Below are positions 30,506-42,444 of a stretch of DNA of 64,000 bases, piece after piece (position 1 is the first letter of the stretch; each line of letters opens with the position of its first letter). Made by a program: the position numbers and the translations under genes. The notes beneath the pieces are model-generated. The model made no database searches, had not been told where the DNA came from, and saw only the letters and a program-made list of their open reading frames with translations. The DNA comes from Pratylenchus scribneri (lineage: Eukaryota; Nematoda; Chromadorea; Rhabditida; Pratylenchidae). Where the stretch lies: assembly GCA_030063045.1 (NCBI GenBank), contig JAQSEB010000069.1:186001-250000 (forward strand), in the 5' to 3' direction.

Positions 30506-33500
30506 TCAAAGGTCATCAAAAATATTTTGTGGGCTCAAATTTATTAAAATTTCATCCCTCGTTAAATTCTTGCTGCCACTGCTGCTGGACCCTCCTTGTC
30601 TTGTAGAAGAATGCAAGACCTTAAAAAGAAAAATAATGTGAAATGGAGTTGGAAATTGTATAATAAAAAATGTTCAAAAAATAGAATTCTTCTACTTTTT
30701 TTTGCTTAAAATTTTTCCAACCTCATTAGTAATTAGAGTATTGCTAAACATGAATTTAGCTGCCATTTTTTCCAACTAATATTTATGTCAATAATGTTGG
30801 TAAGCTCAATGTCAAAAATTTACCAGGAATAATAAACCGTATTTATTCTACTTGAAGCCCATCCCTTATCAAATTTTTTATCTTTGATTTTTAATTCTAT
30901 GAGATGTCTTAGATGTGTCCCGGACAATTGGGCGCTGGACAATTGGGCGCCAGGTCAATTTGGACAATTGGGCGCGGACAATTGGGCGCCAAATTAAAAT
31001 ATATTCTTTCGTATTTGATAGGAATAAGGAACTGTTTGACTTCCCCCTCGTTTCCCTATGCTCCGAACACTAACCTAAACCTAGCCCTAACCCTAAACCC
31101 CTACTTAAAAAGAATAAAGAAATTTTTAATTTGGCGCCCAATTGTCCGCGCCCAATTGTCCAAATCTGCTGGCGCCCAATTGTCCAGCGCCCCATTGTCC
31201 ATCCACCATCTTAGATGGAAAAAAATGTTTTGATTTATAAAAATGAGTTTTGAATTGTAAAAAATTTATAGTATAAAAATACATTTTTGAATCCTAAAAA
31301 CATATTTTGGATTGTAAAAACAAATTCTGATTTGATGCAAATTTTATCAAAAATTATTTTTTAATTCATTTTCCTCCTCTGCTGAAATTTATTAGACCAC
31401 CCTTTTGAAGTCCACCCTAGAGTGCCTCTGAAATTTACAAACCAATGTGGGCTTCTAAATAGAATAAATACGGGTAATAGATCAAACTCATTTGTAAGTG
31501 TTGACATGCCCCCTTACCAAAATGGCTAAATAAATATCAGAGATATTCGAATTTAACATCCAAAAATTTTTCAAACTTAAATTAAATTCAATCCCATAAA
31601 AAAATAATAAAATATTTACTTTTGCTTGTTCCGTTCCAATTTGATCCAAACTTTCTTCTGCTGAATTTAATCCAACAAATGGCCGATGGTCTTCATCATA
31701 AATTAAATTATCAATCCGATGGAATTCCACATTTGTTGATGTGGATTTATTATTGGTTGTTGACCTCCCCATTCGCCATGCCTCATTCCTTCCTTCTTTG
31801 CCCCGAATTCGGTTCAGTCGATTTCGTTCCAGCGAAACCAACGCCTTTCCACTTTGAATCATTTCCAATGTCATTTCATCCGATTCCAGGAATTGATCAA
31901 TACCCATATTGTGCAGGAAACGGGTGCCTAGTCTGTTGTACAAGTATTTATTAGAATATTTGCAAAATATTATCACTGAGCCCTTATTAGGTAATTTTTT
32001 GCCATACCAAACAAGGAAACAAGAAACAACCAAATAGAGAAAGTGATATCCAAATCCTAACAATTGCTGCCCTAAAAGTCCTCTAAAAAATTGTTTTTGC
32101 AAATTTTTTAAATCAATTACAGGGTCCGCCAAAAGTAACCGGACACTTTTATATTTTCCATATCTTTTTTCATTTCTATATTAAATTATTAATTTTATAC
32201 TCAATTTATATCCCAATCGATTCTCTATAATGTTCAATAATCGAGATTCAATAATAACATTATACAACAAAAATACAAGCGTCCGAATTATTTCCGCCAT
32301 TCTTGAGTATCAAAAAGCACGGTTCAGGATGTAATCAAAAAATTCCGGTAAAAAATTTTGAGAGAAAAATTCCAAATAAATTGCATAGGGAGTTTGGCAC
32401 AAGTGAGGACCTCAAAAGAATCGGGAGACCGAAGTCCATGAACACACCCAGAAACCGGAAAATCATCAAAATGCGAGTCAAGCGCAAACCAAGGATTTCC
32501 ATGAGAAAAGTAGCCCTGGAAAGCGGCATAAGCAAAACATCGGTTCAAAGGATGGCTAAAAGTGTACTTGGGATCCAGCCTTATAAGCTCCAAAAAGCCC
32601 AACTTCTGACGGATAAAAACAAACAAATTAGGCTCCAAAGATGCAGAATGCTTCTTCAACGCGCCGCAGGTCCAACGACTCTTTTTTTCGACGAAAATAT
32701 TTCCACAATAAAATTTTGCGCAACCACCAATTTCATATATTATTAATAGCTAAATCTCCTTTATCAAATTGTATTATTGGCGATTCCCAATATCTCCAAT
32801 TAGTCCGGATATGGGGATGGGATAAGCGCGAAGTGGCAAAAATCAAGTTTTGGCGGATCTCGGGGGCAAAATCAATAAAAATGATAATGTTAAAAAAATT
32901 CATTTAGGCATTCTTATAGCTAAGATTCATATTTATTTCATCGATAGAAAAAAAATTTTCCAATCAACACCTTACGCGGACAAAAAGGCAAAGAGTATCA
33001 GAAGTGATCCCATGCCAATTATTTTGAATTTTCTACTGACTATTAATGTATCCCTCACAGCCCAAATTTGAACAAGATGAATTATTCATTTTTGGCTATT
33101 TTAGAGGTCAGGGTCTGTGCTAAACCCCACAAAAGTTTGGAATCATTAAGACAGTCCCCTCTTCGGGAATGGGTAAAAATTCCGGTCCAAGAGGTGCGGC
33201 GAATCTGCGAAAATTTCCCAAAGAGATTGCGCCTATGTATCAAAGCTAAAGGTGGCCATTTTGAATCAACTTAATTATTGTTATACCCCATTCTTTTGCC
33301 TATTATTTGATTGTATTTTAATACATTTATCTTTATTTGTAATAAAGTTATGTTCAAAATAAAGTGTCCGGTTACTTTTGGCGGACCCTGTAAACTTCTT
33401 CCAAAAATTTAAGTTTATATTATATTCAAATTATTAAACTTTTTTAAGAGGGTAAATAGCATTCAAATTTATTAAAGTCTTATTTTAGAGTACACTTTGA

Positions 33501-36500
33501 GCCCTCTATGATATTATATTTTACTTTTTCATGTGTGTTGGTTACTTTCCTGTTTAGCTATGGTCAAATAAACATCCAAGGAAAATAAAAAAATAAAATT
33601 GAGTACTTACCGAAACCAAGTTGCCAAGCAAAGGAGCACAATTACAATAGGCAAATAAATGTTGATGCCTTCAGCCAGCTATAAAATATTAAAAAATTTT
33701 AAATACTAATTCATCTTCTAATTTGATAGTCAGTCAATAGGACAGGATTTGACCTGACTGAGCTGCTTAAATTTTAGGAGCAAGCACAATCAAACAATGG
33801 CCAATTCGGGAAAGAGATATAAAATTTGAAAGATAAGCTTTTCCACTATAAAATACTCATTAACTTTTTTAATTAGATATGAAAAACAATAAAAAAAAAT
33901 ATTCGAATAATAGAGGGATGATTCAATTTCAGCAGATGGAATAGAAGAATGAAATACGAAAAGAATCTTTTCTCCGAATTATTTAGCAATTTAAAATATA
34001 TAAAAGCTATTTTACAGAGGACGCATTGTACTTTCAAAAGGTTTATAATTGCTTTCCTAAAATGGCATTTGCCTGGTTTAGATATGGGCTAAAAATCAAT
34101 TGATAATCAAAATTGCTAAAGTACCAATTTTAAAATTAAAATATCATACCCAAGGAATGATTTCCAAATGGCCCATTAGCTGGAAATTTTAAATAAATAA
34201 ATTAGAAAATGAATTTTAATAATTGTCACTTTAGTAAATTGCGTCTCAATTTTCATGCCTTGACTTTTTGTTATGGCCGAGTCCAAATGGATCATGCCAA
34301 GGAAATTTAAGCAAATTGGAGCAGTTAATCGGCAAATTAGCCTAATTAGAATAAAAATATTACAAAAATAAATTTCTGAATTACATTGCGGAGAAAATTA
34401 ACTGTAAAAATTGATTAAAATTAATTGAAAATATTCAAATTAAATTTCACTGACCGAATTCTCATCGGTCATTCCATTTGGATCCAATCGATAATAGCGA
34501 TAAATTCGAAGGTGGAAAATTGTGTAATACGCACAAATGCATAAATAGAGAATCAAAATGATGGCAAAAATCTGAAAAATATTTTTATATTTTTATTTTT
34601 GGAATTTTTTTTTGTAATTTTTAGGGGTAATTTTGGATTGTCAGACACGAATACCATCATTTATTTCAAAGTACAAAAAAGTATTCAATAGAGGAGGGAT
34701 TAATACTTGGTCTTGTTGAGGAAAAGGTGCCTAAGGGAAATGAGTGTATTTTCTTGAAGGTATATTGACATTTATAAAGCAGAAAAATTGTCCATAGATT
34801 GAACAATCATAGAGAATTAATGCTTTAAGGAATGAGGACAAATGTCCAAGGAAAACGAAAATTCAATAATCCCTTCCATTAATTTCTTTGAAATTGGAAT
34901 AAGTTTTCCTCCACTCTCAAATTCCAAAAAAATGCCTTGAAGACCTAATTGATATATAATTCTTGGATGGTTAATATTCTTTCAGGGAAAAACAACGCTT
35001 AAAATTTCCTTGAATATCATTTAATTCCATAGTATTTCTGCCTATCGGTATTAAAATTGTTGAAAAATGCCATTTGGAGGCAAACGTGATTAATTTTTAT
35101 ATTTTGGTTACCTTCTACAAAGAAATTTTTTCGGATTTATTTGCTTAATATTCATTAAAAATGTCCAAATATGCCATTTCATATTTGGCCATTTTGGTAA
35201 TTGACATGGAAATACCAACGTTTAAAAATGTGTATGTGGCCTAATCCTATGGTAAATGTTGGCATTTGGCTAATCAAAATTGCTATAAAATTTTGGTTGT
35301 ACAAAATGGAGGAAAATTCATGATTAACATTAATTACCCATAGGTAAATGTTCTTAAATTTTTGAAAAATTATAAATTTTCTAGTATAAGAAAAAAGACA
35401 ATTCCCTCTTATTCCCGGTGTTACAATTTTTGTCATATATTCTGAGAATATTCTGAGATTACTTCATATTTTCATTAAAATACCAGATTGCTAATTTACG
35501 ATATTCTGAGAATATAATGAAAATATGAAACAATCTGAAAATATTCTCAGATTATATCTCGTTCTTAATCTCAGAATATGGGTGAAAATATGGTGAAAAA
35601 ATGAATTCTCAGAATATATGAAATTCTGAAATTTTTTTTAGAATATATCATATTCTCAGATGATATTTTCACCGTATTTTCACTTTTTTCAGCATGTAGT
35701 CTCAGATTATAGACAAAAAATATCATCAAAATATGGAATAATCTCAGAATATTCTGAGAATATGGGGCAAAAATCTGATTCCTTTGTTCTGATTTTCTGT
35801 TCTGATTTTTCCCTCTGTTCTGATTTTCTCGCGCACTGTTCTGATTTTTCCCTCTGTTCTGATTTTCTCGCGCACTTTTCTGATTTTTCTCTTGTTCTGA
35901 TTTTCTCGCGCATTGTTCTGATTTTTCCCTTGTTCTGACTTTTTCATTTGTTCTGATTTTCTGTTCTGATTTTTCCCTTGTTCTGATTTTTCTCGCGCAC
36001 TGTTCTGACTTTTTTCCCTTGTTCTGATTCTGATTTCACTTATTTAATTATCGGCCGTAGCTGGGATTCGAACCTGAGTAGTCAAGGCCCAAAGTCAGCG
36101 ACATAACATTGAGCTAAAGAGGCTATGTATCCTCGTCCATTAAAACATTTATTTATTCCTTACATTGCCCTAGGCCCAATTCAAACGAGAGGAAAAGTCA
36201 ATAAACACAATTCCCCAGAATATTCTCAAATTTCACAGAATTCTGAGAATTTAATGAAAATTTGCTATAATCTGAGCTTATATTATTCAGTTAATCTGAG
36301 AATTATTTTCAAAATAAGAGTTAAAATAAATTGTCAAAATATGTGCATTCTCAACATATTCTAAGATTATAAACATTTTGAGAATATTTTAAGAATTCTT
36401 CGTTTTCTCAGGACATTTCAAGAATATACGAAATCTCAGAATATTTTGAGATTATTCATATTCTGAGAATATATTATTAACTTAATCTGAGATTCTATCT

Positions 36501-39500
36501 CAAAATAAGTTGGAAATATATTTTGAAAATATATTATATTCTAGGACAAAATCCCAGAATTCTCAAATTCTAAGAATATTCTGAGATTATGCATATTCTT
36601 AAAATATTTTCAAAATATGATCGAAATCTGATGCTGTAGCGTGTCATATATTTTCTTGTAACACTGGGTTTAATTACCTGAATGAATTTATAATGATAAG
36701 CCTGTGCAGCATAATTCAATAGGCGAGCAGCCAAAGAGAGTTGTGGATGGACAATGAAGAAAGTGCATTCACTCCACAGAATTAAAATGGTCAGAGCAGT
36801 GAAGAAAAATGACAAACACTTAAATATTATTATTTTAAATGAATTTAATTTAATTTTAGTAAATTTTTGGGGCTCATTGACCATATTAGGGCGAAATGGT
36901 TTAAATTGCTGAATTTAAATACAGTAAATTCTCTTTTAATATGCCAGTCTCTAATAATTCCCACCCTCGACTTTGAGGGCCCAAATCGCCCTGTAGGTCG
37001 AACATATAAAAAATTTTTTATTGCATTTTCTTATTTCCCAGACTCTATAAGACCCGCTATAATTTGTTCAAAAATGTCCACAAATTAAAGAGTTAGAGAC
37101 TCCCAAATTTTCCCAATTTTTTGAGGGGTTGAAAAATAATTCCCCAAGGGAAGAGAATTTACGGTGAATGCTGGAAAAAATTGAACAATTTTTTGCGGCC
37201 TAAATATGTTGGCCATATATAATTTGTTAATTTGAAAGGCACATCTAATCTACCATCATAATACTCAAAATGATTGTTTTTCCACTTTTCAAAAAATTAC
37301 CTGAAAAATTGGTCGAAGTAAAATGACATGCCAAATAAAGCAGAATTTTTCAAAGAGTGGATTGGATTGCATTTTTCTCGAATTCTGCTGTTTATTTGAC
37401 CATCCCGAGGGAAGTTTTCCAATGTTTTCGGCCATTTCAATGTCTTCCAAGTAAAATGCCAGTTTAATTAATGAATTCCATTGGACACGAGTGCGTTCAT
37501 ATGTTTGCGATAGAGTTATCACTTTTCGGTGCAGTTTCACCTGTGTAAATTATTTTCTAGAGATAAAAAATTTTTAAAATAAAATTCAAAATTTAACCCA
37601 TAATTTAATCGATAATTCTCAAAAGTTTGTGAAAGTTTTCCTATGGGCATTTGCCATTTCTGTCCCACAGGAATTTTGGCATGCCATAACTCAGCAGATA
37701 ATTAATTAATTAAAATAATTTAAGACTAAATGTTAGCTATTTAATGACAATATATAAAGCACCCAAAAACTATTAAATCTAAATTTATTTTTATGAATAT
37801 TAAAATAAGCAATTTCCATGATATTTTTAGCCATAATTTGGTCAAAATTTAGGATTAGAAAATTCTATTCTAAAATGGGTTAAACAACACTTAGACTATT
37901 AAAAGTATTTTAGATCAATTTAATTAGTAAGTTTCATTTTAATTAGTTAATTAATTGCTGAGTTGTAGTTGAAAAAAACGTTGAGACAGAAATGTCCTAG
38001 ATTGAAATGATCTTTTCGCTAGTTTAATCCATATAGGACAATAGATATTAATTTAGAATTATTTATTTTTCTAGACTATTGGATGCTGAACATGAATATG
38101 CCATTCATTTTAAGATCATATTTGGCCATCTTGGTCAAGGCTCAAGGTGAAATGCCAACATTTATGAAATGTTTTTTTTGACTCAATCCATGGTAAATGT
38201 TGACATTGGACTTAAGCCAAAAATATTTGCATAAATATTGATTGGATAAAATGGAGGCCAACATTCAGGCTTAGCATTAAGGTTGGACATTTTTGGTTTT
38301 TAGACGGTCTCGGTTCGAACGTTGTTTTCGGTTTTTGAAAAAAAATGTCGGTTTTCGGTTTCCCATATTTTCGGTTATTTTTAGCAAAATTTTCCAATTT
38401 CGGTTTGAAATTTCATCGATTTTCTCCAACCGAAACCTGTCCAACCCTACAGAATTCCATAATTACTCATTGAAAAATAGATTTTTTACAAATTTCCATT
38501 TTTGGAAATGATTTTCAATTCCCCAATCTCAAAACCACAAACCAAATATGGGTCTTGGCTGACAATGTCCACATCAAATGTTTGCGAATTTGCCCTGTTC
38601 CGCGTCCAATCCTTCTGTTTTGTCAAACCCTCTGCCGATGATGAATTGTTCATTTGCTTCACAAAAGCATTTGGAAATTTGGAGGCAATTATTTTGACCT
38701 TCTCTCTGGCATCCCCTCGTGAGTCTTTCAACAAATTGAGTGCATTTTTTGTTTCCCTAAAAATAATTTTATTTGTATTAGAACTTTTTTACGAAAACAA
38801 TTGTATATCACCGATTAATTATAAGTACTTTTAATTGAAATCTAAGAAAACGGTGTAAAAATTTTTGCTTCCAAAATTTTGTAAATATTTCAATACTTAT
38901 ATTAGGTAATTTATTCAAAACAATTTTACATTATGTTTCTCATCTCTAATAATTCCCCCTCTCTAATAAACCCCATTATGGGAAGGTTGAAAAATAATAT
39001 TCCTACTGCTGGGGTGTTAAAAAAGTATTTACGGTATAACAAAGAATGGCCCAGATATTGAAATGTTCCTTGTACGTTGTACTGAATATGTCCACTACAG
39101 ATAAATTTGTGTTCAATGTGCTGATTTAAAGCTAATATTACTTGAAAATTTGATTTGATATAAAGAGCTCATATTCAAATCGGTGACACTTTATTTTATT
39201 CCAAAAAAAGGAAACCTGTATCCTTCATGAATCAATTCTTCTGCCTCATTTTTCTCCACCGATAATTTGTCAATATCAAAATAAGTCCGTTGAAGTCGAT
39301 GGCCCCGGATGCCCATCCTCCAAAAATGCCGTGGCACTTCAATTAGGCCATAGCCCAAAAGGATTACCAACAAAAAGATTCCCCAAGTGTTCGAGGCGGA
39401 CACAATCAAAACTTTTAGACTTGCACTGAAAATTAATTTTTAATTGGAATTAGAGAAAATTAAAATTTTGACAATTCGAATTTCACACATCCGAATTTTG

Positions 39501-42444
39501 TGTATTGGATTATATCCATCCCATCAATCTTTCCAGCTTAAACGCTTTCTATAGAACATTTTTATGATTAAGTTGACAACTCAAAATTTACCGTATTTAT
39601 TCTATTAGAAGTACATGGGCTTCTAAGTCTCAGAGCTCTCTGGGATGAACTTCTATTAGAGACTGGACTTCTAATTTTCAGAGGCTCTCCTGGAGGGCTC
39701 TGGGCTTCTAATTAATTATATGGTAATTTAAAAAAATTTATGGCCAAAAACAACTGCTTAATTTTGGTCTATTTGCTATTTTCTTGTCATATTTTTGATA
39801 ATTTCAATAAAATTCACTAATTTTTCTCTAAATAATTCATTTCAATCAGTAGCTAAAATGATATAAAATATTTTAAAATTAAAGCTAATATCAGTTTGAA
39901 AATTTCGGATGTGAAAAATTCGTTTGCGCGAATTCTATGTTCACCCACAAATTCAAGCTGATGCCATGTGAAATCAAATAGACAAGCAAACAAATCATCA
40001 GCACCAAATAGAGGCCATAATAAATTGCATTGCTATGGAATGCTGATTTCAATCGACCTTTCACTGTGAATTCGCCAGCTTTTGCGTAGCTTTGCATCAT
40101 TGGCAATAAAATCCTTGAAGAGAGGAATTTAGATGAATTTAATGCGAAATTTTATGATTTTGGTGCCCAGAAGATTTATATTGCTTAATTTTAATTCTTT
40201 GTAAAAATTATAAGACTAAAAAGGCATGACTTTTGTTCCAAATTGTCTAACCAAATATTTATGACGATTTTGATAAGCCCAATGTCAACATTTACTATGG
40301 ATAGTTCCTACCATTCTTACCAAAATGGACTAATATAACATTGAACTAAATGACATATTCGTGTTTGGGCATCCAAAATTATCAAGATAATTTTTTGAAA
40401 TATTCTCAAAAAAATATTAATTCCAAAAAAAACAACTCGATTGAGTTTGGTCATTTAAGGAATGGATTTTTATCATTTAGGACATAGTTCAATAAGGAGG
40501 CAACCAATTCAGAAAGGCAATTTGCCATCCGAAAGTCTTAAAATTGCTTTAAAAATAGCATTTATGTTTTTTTTACTTGGAATAAATTTTAAATAAAAAA
40601 AATTTTTCCTCCAAAAATTTAGGTAATTATATTCAAAGACAAAACTTTTCAATGGCAAGATTTAGTAAAATTTAGTCAAATTTATTGGCTTCCCAATGGG
40701 ATATCCCAAATTAATTATATCTTTGATGAGCTATATGCCAAAAATAATGCATGTTCTGGTACTTGTCTCGTTTTTATCTCCTTTTTGGGTCAACTAGTGA
40801 AAAATGAAGGGACCCCCTATGGTCAGGAATAAGGTTAAGGACATTAGGGATCAATCATGGGTAGGATATCATCTACGGTAACCCCTAATGATCATAACCC
40901 TATTCCTGATAAAAACACATAGGGGTACACTTTCACTTTTTCCCAGTTGAAAAAATGATACAAACGGTGCAAGTACCGTGCTTTCAACGGTTAATCATTT
41001 CCCAGGAGAGTCTTATTGGCTCGCTGAGAGAGAGCAATGGACTAAAAACCAGCAAAGCAAAGATACACCCAATCAGCGGTAAAATGTTTATTTACAGTAA
41101 AGAATTCATACCATGTCAAAAATTGTGAGCCCCAATACACAATTCGCCATAGGGCAAGCAAATAATTATCCTTGAAATTTAGTATAAAATTATATTAATG
41201 GAACTTAAAAACCTCAACAAATCCTTTTGGCATTTCACAAAACATTGCCGAATTATTTGGTTCTTCCAAATTGTCATTTTCGGCCAATGTTGTTGTAAAA
41301 TCGATGGCATGTTCATCATCATTTGTGGAAGCCAATTCATTCAAACATTTTTTGTAATAAGTCTAATTAATTTTTCATTACATTTAAACGAATTTAATAG
41401 AGTTTTTAAATGTGCCAAAAATTAACAAATCATTGAAATGTTCAAAATTTAATTTTTTTTAATTATAATTTGAGGAAGCTAAACATTAATATATGCCATT
41501 TATTTATTTGTCATATTTGGCCATCTTGGCAAACGGAACAATGCCAACATTTACAATTACAAATGTTTGTATCCAAGCAAAATGTTGTAGGGTTTACGGT
41601 TTACCGAGTCCCAGTCTTGTCCACGGGTAATTGTGAATTTCCCAGCAATGACTGGTACGCCATTTTCCCTAATGGGCGATTTTACCTAATTTCTAGCATG
41701 TACTATTCCGCTAGTCTCCTATGCTCCTAAGCCCATAGTCCCTAGTCCATACTCTGATTAGGGAAAATCGCCTCACCACCCTCAGTAACAGATTGTTTCT
41801 TGAGACTTTTTCTACTATATTTAATAGGGTCGAGTCCTAAATGATAGGCTCGTTTCCAAAGTTTACCGTGAGTATAAGTTATTGAAATGGAACTTGAGAG
41901 TATACTTAAATTCAATTTAACATGTTTGAAATAATCATAGAACTTTGGAAACTAGCCTATCTTTAGGACTCGACCCTATTACATATAGTAGAAAAATGTC
42001 AAGATATAATCCATTCTGCTGGGAAATTCTCATTTACCCGCAGGCAAGACACGGACTCGGCCAACCCTAAAATATTGGCATTGGGTTTACCAAGACGAAG
42101 ACGGGCATAAATAGTTGGTTGGACAAAATTGAGGACAAATTAATGAATAACTTTCACACAAATTACTAATAAATTCAATTTTTGGCACACAAAAACTCCA
42201 ATTTCTTTTTTCTGTTTTTTGCTTACAATGGCAACATCCAATGGCAAGATGATGATAATTAGGAAGGAAAAAGACCAGCCTTGAATTATTTTAATTTTAT
42301 AATTATATTTAATTCAAGAAAACCAAGAAATGTAGTAATAAGTACTGGCAGCCGATAATTCCTCAAATGTGCATATTTGTTCAATGTGAAAATGGTGAAG
42401 CCAAGGACTAGAATCAATTGGACAGCCAAAAGGCTGACACCCAT
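30506..42444 (-). CDS. LMBRD2: LMBR1 domain-containing protein 2 homologue
   Basis: Sixteen exons, high to low: 42324-42444, 42227-42279, 41213-41362, 41112-41170, 39949-40113, 39216-39425, 38543-38756, 37301-37540, 36678-36818, 34455-34571, 34385-34401 (17 nt), 34230-34341, 34150-34179 (30 nt), 33611-33678, 31620-31932, 30506-30619. The product is 707 aa, close to the human length of about 695. Diagnostic pieces: [87 protein letters not shown] and the C-terminal NIFDDL. LMBR1-family proteins are polytopic (about nine membrane spans); LMBRD2 has been linked to GPCR and Wnt-type signalling. Joins were chosen by phase and alignment to remembered human sequence. The first Met precedes a hydrophobic span. 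Introns hold many transposons. Confidence 0.93.
30916..31208. mobile_element. Foldback element with GGACAATTGGGCGC arms
   Basis: Left arm 30916-30996 and right arm about 31130-31208 carry inverted runs of GGACAATTGGGCGC. The 9-bp direct repeat TCTTAGATG flanks at 30907-30915 and 31209-31217. In the last intron of LMBRD2. Confidence 0.9.
31380..31475. repeat. Short dispersed repeat, family R3
   Basis: Contains GGGCTTCTAAATAGAATAAAT and CTCTGAAATTTACAAACC. Related copies lie near 39590-39715, 42960-43070 and 60440-60650, with the outer motif CCGTATTTATTCTATTAGAA. Confidence 0.5.
32120..33390 (+). mobile_element. Tc1/mariner element, TA insertion
   Basis: Terminal inverted repeats of about 32 bp start CAGGGTCCGCCAAAAGTAAC, with the complement at the right end. 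TA flanks both sides (32118-32119 and 33391-33392). It carries a broken transposase and lies in the intron between exons 14 and 15 of LMBRD2. Confidence 0.95.
32303..33274 (+). pseudogene. Broken Tc1/mariner transposase
   Basis: An open stretch (32303-32746) encodes the paired-type DNA-binding half: [17 protein letters not shown] is the linker type GRPR/K, then [22 protein letters not shown], as in Tc1-like transposases. It reaches the first catalytic region (TTLFFDEN) and then loses frame. Further fragments follow at 32641-33071 and 33068-33274 in other frames (the last with [12 protein letters not shown]). Not functional. Confidence 0.85.
35145..35340. repeat. Dispersed palindromic repeat, family R2
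   Basis: The pattern is TTGGCCATTTTGGTAA, then CCAACGTTTA, TGGTAAATGTTGGCATTTGG and finally ACAAAATGGAGG. About eight copies occur: near 38090, 40210, 41490 (split by an insertion), 60880, 61700, 62095 and fragments near 29110 and 30735. Confidence 0.65.
35785..36030. repeat. Tandem TGTTCTGATTTTTCCC array
   Basis: Alternating units TGTTCTGATTTTTCCCT and TGTTCTGATTTTCTCGCGCA, about 14 in all, in the middle of the large foldback-like element. Confidence 0.85.
36053..36122 (-). tRNA. tRNA-like segment, probably pseudogene or SINE head
   Basis: On the minus strand it reads GCCTCTTTAGCTCAATG, then GACTTTGG in the anticodon position, then CTCAGGTTCGAATCCCAG. The B box GGTTCGAATCC is perfect and the A box partial. 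The acceptor strands do not pair beyond three bases, so it is unlikely to be a working tRNA. The adjacent tandem array suggests a tRNA-derived short element. Confidence 0.5.
38090..38280. repeat. Dispersed repeat, family R2
   Basis: CATATTTGGCCATCTTGGTC, AATGCCAACATTTA, CCATGGTAAATGTTGACATT, AAAATGGAGGCC. In intron 7 of LMBRD2, directly followed by the small element at 38281. Confidence 0.65.
38281..38455. mobile_element. Small inverted-end element of TTTCGGTTTT units
   Basis: Ends GGTTGGACA and TGTCCAACC, with a run of TTTTCGGTTTT words between. The AGGGTTGGACA-like end recalls hAT MITEs, but no clean 8-bp duplication is seen. Confidence 0.5.
39590..39715. repeat. Short dispersed repeat, family R3
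   Basis: CCGTATTTATTCTATTAGAA, GGGCTTCTAAGTCTCAGAG and an inverted second half. In intron 5 of LMBRD2. Another copy at 60440-60650 shows both inverted ends. Confidence 0.55.
41588..42068. mobile_element. Inverted-repeat element inside an R2 repeat
   Basis: Arms start AGGGTTTACGGTTTACCGAG and end in the inverted CTCGGCCAACCCT. A second inner inverted pair contains GGGTCGAGTCCTAAATGATAG. Flanks AAAATGTTG (41579-41587) and AAAATATTG (42069-42077) form a 9-bp direct repeat with one mismatch. The interrupted R2 repeat continues on both sides. Confidence 0.75.

Larger units (their letters stand above)
35415..36668. mobile_element. Large foldback-like element of TCTGAGAATATT units
   Basis: Ends GGTGTTACAATTTTTGTCAT and, inverted, TGTCATATA...TTGTAACACTGG. 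The outer parts consist of imperfect ATTCTGAGAATAT palindromes; the middle holds a TTCTGATTTT tandem array and a tRNA-like segment. It lies 9 bp inside the intron from the donor of LMBRD2 exon 9. No clear target duplication found. Confidence 0.55.
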
